In this document: piece after piece, positions 47,101 through 57,627 of the stretch
Position numbering within the stretch: the stretch's first letter is position 1
Layout: the number at the start of each line of letters is the position of its first letter
NCBI GenBank assembly: GCA_029204225.1
Contig: CM055097.1
Location: 57,676,252 to 57,740,251 of the forward strand
Source: Diphasiastrum complanatum
Lineage: Eukaryota; Streptophyta; Lycopodiopsida; Lycopodiales; Lycopodiaceae
Direction of reading: 5' to 3'
DNA: 64,000 nucleotides
The notes under the pieces: model-generated
What the model saw: the letters and a program-made list of their open reading frames with translations, nothing else
Database searches by the model: none
Told to the model about the DNA's origin: nothing
Position numbers and translations under genes: made by a program

Positions 47101-50100
47101 AAATTTAACCTTCTCAGATTCATAAATATAGTGGAATTTTTCTCAAACTGCCTCTAATTATTTTTGGATTTTAGTGTTTGCTTAAAGCACCAATAATAAG
47201 GCCGCTTCAAATCTTTTGGATCTGGCACCTAACTGAGGGTTGTATCTCAAGATGTCAGCGATACGTCATCATGACCATTTGATCCGGCATGCCAACTACC
47301 TGTTGTTGAGACCATTCGATCCAAAAACTGGTTGTCTACATATCTGTCATGGCTTGTGGTTTTGAGTGTTCTTTGCTTGAAAGTAAACAGTGTTGGGCTC
47401 TTGGAACAAGCTCTAATCTATTGGAAAAATTGGATGGCTTGCTTGGATGGAAGTTACCTGTTTATGGCTATCCAGTATGGCATGGTGCCAGGTTGGCTCC
47501 TTGTGCTCATAGCAGAGCTTCAAGTGAGTTAAGCCTCTCAAGATGGGCATCTTGGGATCTGATGTATGTTAACATGTTGGCTACTTATATGTCAAGTGGG
47601 GTTGGATGGCGAGAGTCGAAAGTTGGGAAGCTATCGTTGTAATAACATACTACATGTCATTTTTCACAAATAACAACTTAATACATTTGAACATACTTAT
47701 CACAGATTTATATTCAATGTAAAAGCCTTATAAAGGAAGAAATATCTATTGAGGACATTTCTAATCCAAAGGCATTTATTCTGAAGAACTTAACTGAATC
47801 AACTCGAGCCATTATTGAAAAAAAATACAAATAATGAATATTCTTGAACGAGTCAGACAATTCTATCCTTATCCAATGAATGTGCCTTTTCACATGTTCA
47901 ACTCTCATTGTTCTACACAGAGACATGTAGATAAATGCACACATGTCATTATCTTATTGGCTACAAATAATTAAATAGGAAATTAGAGTAGACATGCCTT
48001 ATTGTCTAACAGACGTGACTCTCTGAGTTCTACGTCTATATGTACTAAAACACTCAATCAAATTACACCAAGTTATCAAGTTCGACGCCTATCTAGGCAT
48101 ATAGTGTTGTCTAGTATAGCACAGTTTTTTGGACCTATTTTTTATTTTGTTGAATAAGCCTGGCAAGCCTAGCAGAATCAGTCTAGCTCCCAAAAATGGA
48201 TCCCAGGAGTTGTCCTGGTGGGCAAAATCAACTTGGCTCCTAAACATGAGTCCCAGGAGTTGACTAGGCCATGACTTGAGCTCCAAAGCTAGCTCATGAC
48301 TTGTGACTATTTGATTGACTCACCACAGGTCGAAGGCTCAGTCCTTGACTTCCTAACTTGCTTTGGGACCTTTTGAGAGTATCACCCCTCAAAGTCTTAC
48401 GAGGGCACACTTGGTGCTCTTGAGTTAGCTTTACAACAGGGGGGTTTTATTTCTAACATTCTATTTGGTCAAAACAATCTCAAAACTAACACTACACAAA
48501 TTTCTAAGTACTCTTTCTCTCACACTCTTTTTTCCTCAACTTTTAAGCTTCAAGCACATTCTAAATTTTAATTTATGATTTATCATATTCCCTACCCTCA
48601 CACACTTCATCACACAAGAAAAAGTAGTACTAAACACAATAGTAGAATTGTTCAAAACCTAGAAAAACTAAAATAAAAATTAGATTTTTAAAAAAAAAAT
48701 TGTTTCGTTCACTGGAATCCCATTTCAAATGGTCCATTTGAAGTGGACAATTTCAAAACAGAGACTTATTGAGTGAAACTTGTTTTAATGAAACTCTTTT
48801 AAGCCCTTTGGTGCTCATGATTTACTTTTCAGCAAAAAAGGTGATCTAGGAGCCTTTGTATTGATTATCGTGCCTAAAATAAGCTTATTTTTTCTAATCA
48901 ATATTCCATTCCTCATATAGATGACCTTTTTGACCAAGTTGGGCCGCCACAGTGAAACAGATCAAGGATGGTGATGGCAAGTCACAATTAGTCCATCTAT
49001 AAGGTCATCACAACCAGATCTAGAGAAATCTAGTCAGATCAAGCCAGATCCATCAAGATCCAACAAGATCTTATAAGATCCGACAATATCCAACAAGATC
49101 CAAGTGAGATCTAGATCCAGATAGGATCAACAGGGAAGCTAATCATCAGATTACATCAATCAGCCTTCATTTTTTTTAATCAGAGACATCTATCCCAAGA
49201 AAACATGACAAAATAAAGACAAAATTCACTTAAACTGATGGATCAGCTGCCAAATGTCCATCAGAAGTTCCAAAGAACTCCCCATAGTCAGATCTGACCT
49301 GGATGCAATGGAACACCAGTCTACAAGAGTTAAGGATCAGATCAAAAAACACTAAAAAAAGAGCACTTTTTTCATGATTTTTTGGGATTCCTTGAAAATT
49401 AACTTTGATAGTCACCAGATCTGACTCAGATGCATCTACGAAAATCTTTGCGAGAGTTACTGATGGAATAATCACCAAATTTGAGTGTTTGCAAGAAAGT
49501 CAAAATTTTTGGATCCTTCACATACCATCAAGATCAGCAAAACAACCTTCGTAGAAGACATAAATGGAATCAGAGCCATGAAATTAGCCTGCCTACAGGG
49601 TCTGATCTTGAAAATCTAGTATCTGGAACAAGTTGTGCGAGAGATCACTTCCTGCGAGGGTTGAACCTTCACAGACTGTTTGAACCCTCATAGAACCTTC
49701 GCAGGGTAGTCAAATCACCTTCTGAACCTTCGCAAACTTTCATGAGGTCTTAGAATTTTGTGAAGAAGGTCCCTGCAAAATTTTGGCTGGAATTGAGCTA
49801 GGAAAAGTGCATTTTGCCTAATACGCACTCTAAATTCCCCTATATAAGGGCAAAATTCGAGTCATTTGTCACTTCACTCAACGAAGTTCTGCCAAATTTT
49901 CATTCAAAATTTTCAAGTTATCCGATTGCGACCAAACTTTGTACAAGCCTCCATCTGCCCTCACAATTATCCAATCTATGTTCAGTACTTCCATTCCCAC
50001 TTCCGTTATCACGATTTCCACCTTTTTCAGTTTTTTGAGCCTTTTAACTATTTTTGACGCCTTTCTCACTTTTTTGAGTGCCTTTTCACCTTTCTACACT

Positions 50101-52684
50101 TCGTCATTAATAGTCCGTAACATTCATCTAACCATCATGACTTCCTCTTCCTCCACTGACGAATCCGGCATGAAGCAGGTTATCACTTAAAGATACCTTC
50201 TACCACTCAAATCTGGGCCTTGTCTTCTGATGCCTTGATTTAACCTTGGCTTCAGACTGTTGGCCCTCTCCTTGAAGTAATGGATTTTTACCCAGTGCTA
50301 TTCTATTCTGACATCAACATGGCCCTTGCGCTTCATGGCTACTCTACTTGGGACATGCCCAAGTCGAGCTTCCACATCCTGTATCAAAGTACCACACATA
50401 CAAGGTCTGGAATAACTCTAACTCCATGGTCACCATCGGCATAGTATCTGGTGATTGCCAGCCAATTTCCCATTGCCAAGTTAAAAACCTCATCAAACCC
50501 TACGTAACCAAGACTGCTCCTAAGATCCCAATCTAGACTAACAATAGGTACTTGATAGAGGCTATCAACGATCCCATAATTCAAGCAGTTGCCTATCTGC
50601 TGAACAACTTTTTGGTTTTTTCAACTTTTCGCAAGAACCACATACAGTCCATGCTGCTCAAGAAAATTGTGGAATCCTTCATGGAGTTTCCTAGACCCAT
50701 AGTAGTGCCATACGATTGGAATACTTTCCTTCTGCACAAACTCTCCATTGCCATCAAACCTAACACGTGCAACCATATTGCAACAGGACCACTGTTGTGT
50801 AATTTTGTCTGTGCACTTCTCAAGGAGAAGGTTCGCGAGTTTAACCGATCCAACATTTTGTCTGTCACTGTCCCCCACATTGTCCTATACTCTCCATCTG
50901 TCGCGTCACCCAACCTGCAGTCACTAACACAACGGCCAACAAATGCATGTGTGGCATGCCCCCTCCTCATCTACTCCTCCTATCACCAGACGACGCACTG
51001 CAACTCCACAACTAACCACCCCCACTTCCGTCACCACAGTTTTTTCTTCTGCTCAACCCTCCGCTTCTACTACCACATTATTCCTCTTTCGATTTCGACA
51101 TCCTCTGCTTCTGTTCCTATATCTTCCACTGCTTCTATGACCATTGCTTCGTCCATACCCCCTACTTCTGCTTCTACCTCCCTTCTCCAGATCAATCCCC
51201 TCGATTCACAGCTCTCTCCTGACACACTATTGTGGATGCAGCTCATCAATCTCTCTTCGCCTCCCTCGTCTCCATCCATCCTCCAAACTACCCTCCAGTT
51301 CCCCTCTATTCCTACCATTCCTTCTTTCGAGCAGTCTGTTCTTACGTCTATTTCCACCAAAGACACTCCTCTCACACCTCTCACATCTCCAGTGAACGCT
51401 ACCAAGGGCGACAAAAAACCATTGCTTGATGATGCATTTGTATAGACGAAATTTGTATTCTCACCCCTTTGTGCTAATCCCACCGCACCAGAGGGTATGG
51501 CACCACCAAAGAACCTGATCAAAGATGATGACACTGGCGTGCAAACCATTCGGGCGACAACAAAAGCAGTCCCACAACAAGTGCCACGCTACCAGCTGCC
51601 CCACGGACCTCACGACAACCTACCAAGCCTTGGGAACCTTCATTCAAGACGCTGTAGTGGCCAAGACCTCACTCGACAGCGCAATACTGCAATTGGCCAC
51701 CAACAACACCCAGTTGTGAGCAGACCTTACAAAGCTCCAGCAAGAATTGATGATCGCTAAGCAACATGAGTTGGATGGACAGAAGGAGATCTTGAAGTTG
51801 CAGCAAAAAGAAGATGGCCAAAATCAGTATATCCAAAGCCTCTTCAAAGCAGTCATGGATGCTTCTGCAAAGGTCTAGAAGCTTCAAACCGAAGCCACAC
51901 AATGACTCGCCCCCCTCCAGGCACAAATTTAAATCTATGAGATAGAAAACACTCGCCTGGGAGCGGAGGTGCAAGCATTGCAGAATGAAAAGACCGCATG
52001 GTTAGCTCAACCGGCACCTGATAGTAGGCCGCTGACTTAGACATAAATGAACGTATTCCAGCATCAGGTGTAGGTTTACAACCAGACCTTGAACAACGAT
52101 TTGACAAATACAGAACAAGTGCCAATCAGGAATTGGCCCAGGCCAAGCAATCCCTCAAGGCCTGTCAGAGGCTCATGGAGCAGAAACCCCAACTAGCCTT
52201 GATGGTAATTCCAGCACCACCTGTCTTTGATGTTACACAGGCCGGCTCCACCCAAGACAAGGGTAAACAAGCAGCGGGGGCAAGCAGTCTATATCATGGC
52301 TTGGGTGCACAAGACATCATAGGAGCCAACACCCAGGGGCAAGATACAAGCCCAAATACGAGCCAGGCACAAGCCTCATCCTCAAGGGTTCAAGATCGAT
52401 CTCCGCCAGCCACGCGTTCAGAAAGCCAACCTCAATAGAGGATGAAATCAACTCCTATTTGGTAACAATGAGATCAAGGGCAATGAGTTAGCCTATATTC
52501 CAACCTTAGGCGCTCAGCCAGAATGGTGCAAAAGATTGTCTGGGTCCCTGCGGCCATCATGACATACATTACCAGTCTTGCTATTGCTATTGTTGCTCTC
52601 CATTTGCTTTCAAGTTCCTACTTTTTTGGTTTCATTAGTTTATGTTTCTCCTTTAGCAAGTAAAATGAGCAAGTGAGCTAACCT

Positions 52685-52735
<51 letters not shown>

Positions 52736-54694
52736 CTTCTATTCATCTGACTCTCTGTCTCCCTCTCTTTTTCACTACAAATCATGATGTATGTCGGGTT
52801 AGTGCAGGGGAGTGTAGTGTTAAAAGGTGGTAGTATTAGTGTAAAGGGTAGAAAGCAACTAAAAGTAGCATCTTAGCATAGTTAGGCTCCTATCCAAGTG
52901 TTCTAACTCTCTTTGACAGGTGGAAGGGCTGCTCACCAACTAAATCTACACCCTACATATGGATCCCTTCACATTCCTACCACTCTTGATAATCGTCCTT
53001 AGCTTGCTTTCACTTATCACTTGTTGGGGACCACTTTGCTTTTCATTTAAAGAACACTTTTACTAGCCTTCTATGAAATCTGAGCTTCATACTGCTATTT
53101 GCCAATGTACTTTTGTGCTCGCAATAAATATGCACGTGTCAAGTCTTCTAGTCTCCTCCAGCAATGGCCCATTCCTCATCATCAATGGAGAATACTGTTG
53201 GACCTCTTGTAAAGCTTGTCTTCTAGTGCCTTTTGGCGTGAGTTTCTTTTCTATGCCCCACCCGGGCCCTAGACTTTCACCTAGACTTTATCCTTGGGCT
53301 TTCTCGAACCCAATGTGGCCATAACTCTTGCATGTGATAGGGTCTCAAAATAGATTCCCTTTATTCCCCTTCAAAGCACTATTACCACCATAATAATGGC
53401 TCTCACCATAATAATTTTAATGTTCATCCGAAGAGCTTTTCTTTCTATCCAATAGCTTTTTTATAGTTCCATCAACATTAGGTTCAGTTCCTTGTTCAAG
53501 GGGATGGACGACTAGTCGATGAGAATACTTGTGGGCCTATTGGTGTTTTTTTAATATACACCCTTGCTTGTTGATCAGGCTCATGCTCTGGCTACCATTA
53601 TTCACTCCCGAGATACTTCTACTACTAGTCTTGTTGATGATGATATCATTGCTCCTACTGTTTATTCTCCTTGATGTTTTTCCATTTTCAATGGAGATAA
53701 GTTATGGACTCATCTTTGACTCACCATTTTCTTAAATTTATCCAACTCTTCTATCATATGTTGACCACGGGCCCTTTTTATCCATGTATAGGCTTAAAAG
53801 CCTCTTTGATGCATTTAAATTTAGGACTGGCCAAAGGCCCTATTTTTATTAGTCAAGTATTTGGAATGGGGGCCCTTTAGGAGGAGGGCGCACTATTTTT
53901 CCTCCAAATCATGCCTCCCTTGATTTTTGAAGTCTACTTTTAGGGTTCCTCAAGGAAGTAAATACATTCATTTAAAAGAAATGAAAAATCACAAACTAGA
54001 ATAAATGGAGACAAAATTACTAAAGAATAGAACACTTTTCCTTCCTCAAAAGATTCTAACATTCCAACATATAGGTACAACTAAAGGATGACTATATACT
54101 CCTTACAAAAGGAGGAAGAGCACTTATGACTACAAGTTTATTAATCATAGAACTCGAACTAATTATGTCAAGATCAAAGGCAAGTAAAATTGTGATGACA
54201 AGATCTTTTGTAGATGTAAAAAAGTTTACTAGAGGACCATTTTACTCAAAAAGCAACCTATTGAGAACTATTGATGCCAAAATCTTGAAAAGACAGGTTT
54301 TCCAAAAACCCGTCCAAAGGACTGATGCTATACAACATGCTAGTTACGAACTGCATGAAGTTCCTAATACTCAAAAAAGCATCAATATGGGTAACTCATT
54401 TTGTTTGTATATATGAAAATAATGAGAAAATGAATTTGTTTGATAATTTATAAGCAAGCATGTACATGTCTTCAAAAATTAGACATTTTAACTTGTAGTA
54501 ATTGACTGACACAAATTGGTCGCTTGTAAAGATAAAAAAATTTCACACTTGAAAAGATCTGTATTTAATCAGCTCCTTTTGGCGATCGACCACACATAGA
54601 TAGCCTTCATCATTAAAGAATCCAAGGTCCCCAGTATGTAGCCAACCCTCACTATCTATGGCAACTGCTGTTGCCTCAACATTTTTCACATAAC
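35020..54694 (-). CDS. 4-coumarate:CoA ligase-like acyl-CoA synthetase, C-terminal exons (partial gene)
   Basis: Four exons on the minus strand (54694-54549, 35653-35586, 35367-35265, 35133-35020) join in phase with GT-AG borders. They give about 143 residues of the C-terminal domain of an ANL-superfamily acyl-CoA ligase, most like plant 4CL-like enzymes. These activate hydroxycinnamic or fatty/jasmonate-precursor acids to CoA thioesters via an adenylate. Visible motifs are [11 protein letters not shown] (A7), [10 protein letters not shown] (A8), [22 protein letters not shown] and PKSASGKIF with the catalytic A10 Lys. The C-terminus SKM is a peroxisomal targeting tripeptide, pointing to the peroxisomal 4CL-like clade. 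Intron positions match those of plant 4CL genes. The A8 glycine is replaced (KYRSFQ instead of KYKGFQ). The first intron shown is 18.9 kb and full of transposons. Earlier exons lie beyond the window. Confidence 0.85.
35265..35367 (-). CDS. 4CL-like penultimate exon
   Basis: 103 bases, beginning with the last base of a Pro codon and encoding [20 protein letters not shown] and [14 protein letters not shown]. Acceptor CTGTTGCAG, donor GTATGA. The intron to the terminal exon is 131 bp. Confidence 0.88.
35586..35653 (-). CDS. 4CL-like exon [10 protein letters not shown]
   Basis: 68 bases encode [20 protein letters not shown] and VI plus two bases of Pro. Acceptor TTTGGTCAG, donor GTGAGC. This small exon with a phase-0 start after Gln is a conserved part of plant 4CL gene structure. 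Confidence 0.88.
35654..37425. other. Intronic sequence of the 4CL-like gene, no other gene seen
   Basis: AT-rich sequence without a supported coding region or a recognisable transposon. It forms the 3' end of the 18.9-kb intron. Confidence 0.55.
38603..39470 (+). pseudogene. Copia B gag
   Basis: The frame [20 protein letters not shown] leads into [12 protein letters not shown] and [16 protein letters not shown] stop and shift near 38,852 (about six codons lost relative to Copia A) precede [26 protein letters not shown] and a Lys-rich linker with a TAG at 39,304. The zinc knuckle reads [14 protein letters not shown], so its second Cys is Phe and the finger is broken. Confidence 0.85.
39470..41235 (+). 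pseudogene. Copia B pol remnant: integrase end, RT, RNase H pieces
   Basis: Just after the gag linker the sequence jumps to the middle of integrase ([20 protein letters not shown]), so protease and half the integrase are deleted. RT is largely open from 39,786 to 40,844 ([32 protein letters not shown]), but the active site reads CVDD (40752-40763) instead of YVDD. RNase H survives as [20 protein letters not shown] and, in another frame, [20 protein letters not shown] up to HIEVA at 41,235, where the Gypsy fragment begins. Confidence 0.85.
41236..44068 (+). mobile_element. Ty3/Gypsy fragment (gag, protease, possible LTR) inside Copia B
   Basis: Gag frame 41,567-42,427 has [40 protein letters not shown] and [10 protein letters not shown], then a zinc knuckle start [11 protein letters not shown] stop precedes SCPKPL. 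The protease follows at 42,690 as [18 protein letters not shown] (DLGA where DSGA/DTGA is usual), and near 42,850 as [14 protein letters not shown] in another frame. RT is absent. A purine tract ATAGGGGGAG at ~43,504 and a terminal ...GGCGCAACA at 44,068 suggest a partial 3' LTR of about 560 bp. The boundaries with Copia B are sharp. Confidence 0.7.
43236..43475 (+). repeat. Gypsy-derived segment repeated in inverted orientation at 48,100-48,375
   Basis: It shares GTCAAGGACTGAGCCT, GACCTGTGGTGAG and CTTGAGTCATGGCCTAGT, among other blocks, with the complement of 48,100-48,375. Confidence 0.8.
44560..45803. other. Intronic stretch, no gene seen
   Basis: No convincing frame, splice pattern or repeat family noted. 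Confidence 0.5.
45804..46140 (+). pseudogene. hAT-superfamily transposase fragment (DUF659 type)
   Basis: [20 protein letters not shown] then YAMQVVTN reproduces the DUF659 pattern GTxFLxxVDAS...L.E.I...G...QVVTDN. After a shift, [17 protein letters not shown] matches the following PHLxWTPCxxHxLNLxL block. The catalytic context is mutated (VTN I rather than VTDN A). Only about 110 codons remain, inside the 4CL-like intron. Confidence 0.65.
46141..48099. other. Intronic stretch, no gene supported
   Basis: Short open frames at 46,554-46,820 and 47,349-47,642 show no recognised domain or splice context. Confidence 0.45.
48100..48375 (-). repeat. Inverted copy of Gypsy segment 43,236-43,475
   Basis: The complement aligns with 43,236-43,475 with many matching blocks of 12 to 20 bases. 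It contains a local tandem variation (two copies of GGACTCATGTTTAGGAGC / GGATCCATTTTTGGGAGC types). Confidence 0.8.
48850..48950 (+). pseudogene. Ty3/Gypsy RT fragment
   Basis: About 30 codons, LCIDYRA, a stop, then [16 protein letters not shown], match the Gypsy RT block (C)VDYRALNKxTxxNxYPxPxxDDLxDQ. Nothing else of the domain is near. Confidence 0.75.
49035..49140. repeat. Short tandem repeat (AAGATCCAAC type)
   Basis: Repeated 11-13-base units related to CAAGATCCAACAAGATC, with about eight copies. Confidence 0.6.
50348..51445 (+). pseudogene. Uncharacterised YDW-type ORF, second copy
   Basis: One frame with a single TAG at 50,534-50,536. It contains [40 protein letters not shown] and [20 protein letters not shown], then a long Ser/Thr/Pro-rich tail ([20 protein letters not shown]). 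The block order equals that of the ORF at 25.6-26.4 kb. No known family is recognised. A second ORF region follows, as expected of a polycistronic or multi-domain mobile element. Confidence 0.4.
51497..52438 (+). pseudogene. Coiled-coil/Gln-rich decayed coding region following the YDW-type ORF
   Basis: Shifting frames give [40 protein letters not shown] and [16 protein letters not shown], which look like a coiled coil. A Gln/Ser-rich end follows. Its position after the YDW-type ORF suggests they form one element. No enzymatic domain is visible. Confidence 0.35.
52684..52731. repeat. (CT)n microsatellite
   Basis: About 48 bases of TC repeat. From 52,440 to 54,548 no other feature is supported. 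Confidence 0.95.
54549..54694 (-). CDS. 4CL-like exon with the A7 and A8 motifs
   Basis: 146 bases start with two bases of a Gly codon (acceptor TTTGTGCAG) and encode [40 protein letters not shown] and LIKYRSFQ, with donor GTGTGA. In other 4CL proteins the end of this exon reads KYKGFQ; here Gly is Ser and Lys is Arg. The next exon is 18.9 kb away at 35,653 and joins in phase. No upstream exon is visible up to 64,000. Confidence 0.87.
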
Positions 54695-55009
54695 CTGCAC
54701 AAATGGTATTTCATAAGAGTTGTACCCTTCAACATATACATCTAAAATGAGATATCAATTATAAAGATAGAGAATCCACAACTGAGTTGATAGTCCAAAA
54801 ACCAAAGATATTTCACCTCTACTTTGGGGTAATTAAACAAAAACCATGATAGTGTATGGAAAGGATATCCCTTTTGGTTCAACATTGATGACACTCAACA
54901 AAATTTCAATCCATTAGAATAAAAGGAATATAAAATATATTTTCCAAAAATTGAGGCATAAATATATGTGTAGCTTTGAGTTTTGAGCTCCCATATGGAA
55001 CTTTTAAGC

Positions 55010-56097
55010 ATTCACCAAAACGAAGACAAGCAATGCACTGTAGAGAAAAGGCCACACCAATGATAGTTGGAGCCAAGCTGAGGAAGCAGAATTGCCCAAA
55101 AATGGAAGAGAAAGAATAGAAGATGGTAGGTATATCCTACCAAAATCTAATCGGTAGTCTGATGTACCTCACAATTTGTACCAGACCCGATCTAGCTTTC
55201 TCTGTTTACGCCTTGAGCCAATTCTCTTCCAATCCTGGCATGACACATTGGCAAATGGCAAAACGAATCCTACAATATCTGAAGAGTACCCAGAATATGG
55301 GATTAACCTACAGAGCTGAAAACAAAAGAAAAAGATTCGATCTGCACCACTACAATGATGCAAACTGGGCGAGCTGCAAAGATGACAGCAAGTCCATAAC
55401 TGGAGGATGTACCATAGTGTGCGGAGCTGCAATCAGCTGGATATGCAAAAAGCAAATCTTGGTAGCTCAATCCTCTTGCGAAGCTGAATACGTCGCAGCT
55501 TCAAAGGTGGCGAACGAGGTAGTGTGGCTGCAGATGATGTTGGAAGCAATCGAGATACCACAAGAAGGACCATGCACGATGATGATGGACTCTCAGAGTG
55601 CCATTTATCTATCCCAGGATCTTGTCTTCCATTCAAAGACAAAACACATACCTTTGAAATACCATGACATTCGAGATTTAATCTTGAAAGGAGAGCTCCA
55701 GGTCCAATACATAAAATCAGAAGACATGATTGCAGATCTACTGACAAAGCCGCTTGACAAGCCACTCTTGGCCAAGCAAAGAAAGACAATTGGATTAAAC
55801 GTACAAAGCTGCAAGGTTGAAGAGGGATTGTCAAAAATGGTGAACTCCTGCAACTTTGCCGCAACACAAACACGAAGTGAAGGTAGAATGGAGAACAATT
55901 CGCAAAAGTCAACATCCCTTGACTCGAAGGACGAACGATTCGCGAATCATTCGCGAATTGTAAACATACCTCCAAGACCACAGAAACCGCAAAGCGACGC
56001 AAAACGAAAAGGCACGAAAGAAACGAAAGGAAATGAAAGAAACGAAGGGGAATCTTTCATGCTGCCAGTTGGCAGCTCAACGGGCTTGGAGTCTTAG
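55010..56097 (+). pseudogene. Ty1/Copia RT end and RNase H fragment, third family (element D)
   Basis: It starts near TPMIVGAKLRKQNCPK with one stop before MVGISYQ. From 55,123 it is open: LIGSLMYLTICTRPDLAFSV, HHYNDANWASCKDDSKSITG, AQSSCEAEYVAASKVANEVV, HSKTKHIPLKYHDIRDL and IADLLTKPLDKPL. This is a complete Copia RNase H. The frame then runs on into about 95 non-conserved codons to a TAG at 56,095. Protein words differ clearly from Copia A, B and C. The following 56,098-56,450, with GATATATAAACTATTCTCC near 56,212, may be its 3' LTR, but the limits are unclear. Confidence 0.8.
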
Positions 56098-56578
56098 ACT
56101 TCACGCCCAGCTGAAACGAGTAGCAACGATGGAGAGTAACTAATTAGTTGATTAGCATTAACTAGTCTTGTAATTTTTTGTTTAGTTGTCTTGTAAACTC
56201 CATGCAGTGGAGATATATAAACTATTCTCCAGGATCATCAAGATATCAGCACATTGTAACACAGTGAGATATAGAGAGTAGAGTAGAAAATGAAAAAGAA
56301 GTTAAACGGAAGAGTTGTGCATGAAAGTCTACCAACGAGCAGAGCGTCAGGCTGCCAATGAGCGAGAGACTGACCATCTCACTCTAAAAATTAAACTGAT
56401 AATACAGTTGCTCTATTTTCATGCATCTCCTTGTCATCAGCTGTCTTGATTGCTAGAATGAAATTTGTTCTATGATGTGCAGTCGCATGTCTAGATTCCT
56501 GTGAAGCTTCCGCGCAAAAGAAAATTCAAAAGAAACAAAATCGTTCGTGACAACAAAACAGAACAGTTTTGCAACACA

Positions 56579-57627
56579 TCTATGGGTTTCTTAATATTGG
56601 AATCTAATGAAAGACTATCTACCTCCAACTATTCTATTTGGAAGGTTAGAATGGAGTCAATCTTGATACTCCAAGATGTAATGGACACTGTACTTGGGAT
56701 TGAGGAGGGTTTCCAAAGGAGTGATGAGAGTGCAACCAATTATGTATTGAGAGTCAAAGACATCCATAGAGAGCTTGCTTGTATTGGAGATCCTATCAAA
56801 CAAAGTGAGCTAGTTCAAGTCATACTCAATGGCTTAAAAGATGATTATGACAATTTTGTCCAATCCTATACTATCAAAGAAGAGCTATCAAGCTTGGAAG
56901 CATTATAAGGTGTTCTTATTGCTGAAGAGTCAAGGCATGAGAACAAGCTTATGAGGATGGACAAATCATCCCTCAATCATGTTGGAGATGGAAAAACACT
57001 ATTTGTCAAAGACAAGCACAAAGAGAGGAGCAAGAAGCAACACCAACACTTTTCTAAGGACAAAGCAAAAGACAAAGATGAAGAGGAAGATAATTCCTCT
57101 CAAGATTCTAATTCAAAGATGAAGAAAAAGATTATTAAGTGCTTCTTTTGTGGCAAGAAAGGCCATTATGCCACCAATTGTTTCAAGAAGAAGAACCAAT
57201 TCAAGCAAGCCAACATCTCTAATGAGAAAGAAGTCTTTATTGCAAGTGATGGAGAAGGCTCTCTTATGGCATCAAGCTTCTCCTCTTCCACCTTCAAAAA
57301 GGATGACTCTTAGTATATTGATAGTGGAGCATCATCTCATATTTGTAGCTCCAAGGATTCTTTCTCATATATTATGCCTTATAAAGGAATCAAAAAGTCC
57401 ATATATATTGCAAGTGATCAAGAGTGCAAAATTGAAGGAGTAGGGACTATTCCCTTGAAGCTTGCATCTTCCAAAATCCTATCTCTTCACAAGGTTCTTT
57501 TTGTTCCCAAGATTACAAAGAATCTTATAAGTGTTGGCCAATCACTTGATGGTGGCCTTAATGTCAATTTCCATATTGACAGATGTGTGATCAAGAAGGA
57601 TGATGAGATCCTTGCACATGGATCTAG
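56579..57627 (+). pseudogene. Copia C, first part: gag and protease of the Copia A family
   Basis: One frame runs MGFLILESNERLSTSNYSIW to GSR at 57,627. An in-frame deletion of about 80 codons joins VLGIEEG to [14 protein letters not shown] at 56,906 and TAG at 57,311 are point stops (CAA and TGG in relatives). The zinc knuckle [14 protein letters not shown] and the protease site DSGASSHIC (near 57,320) are intact. No LTR or PBS is seen immediately upstream. Confidence 0.85.
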
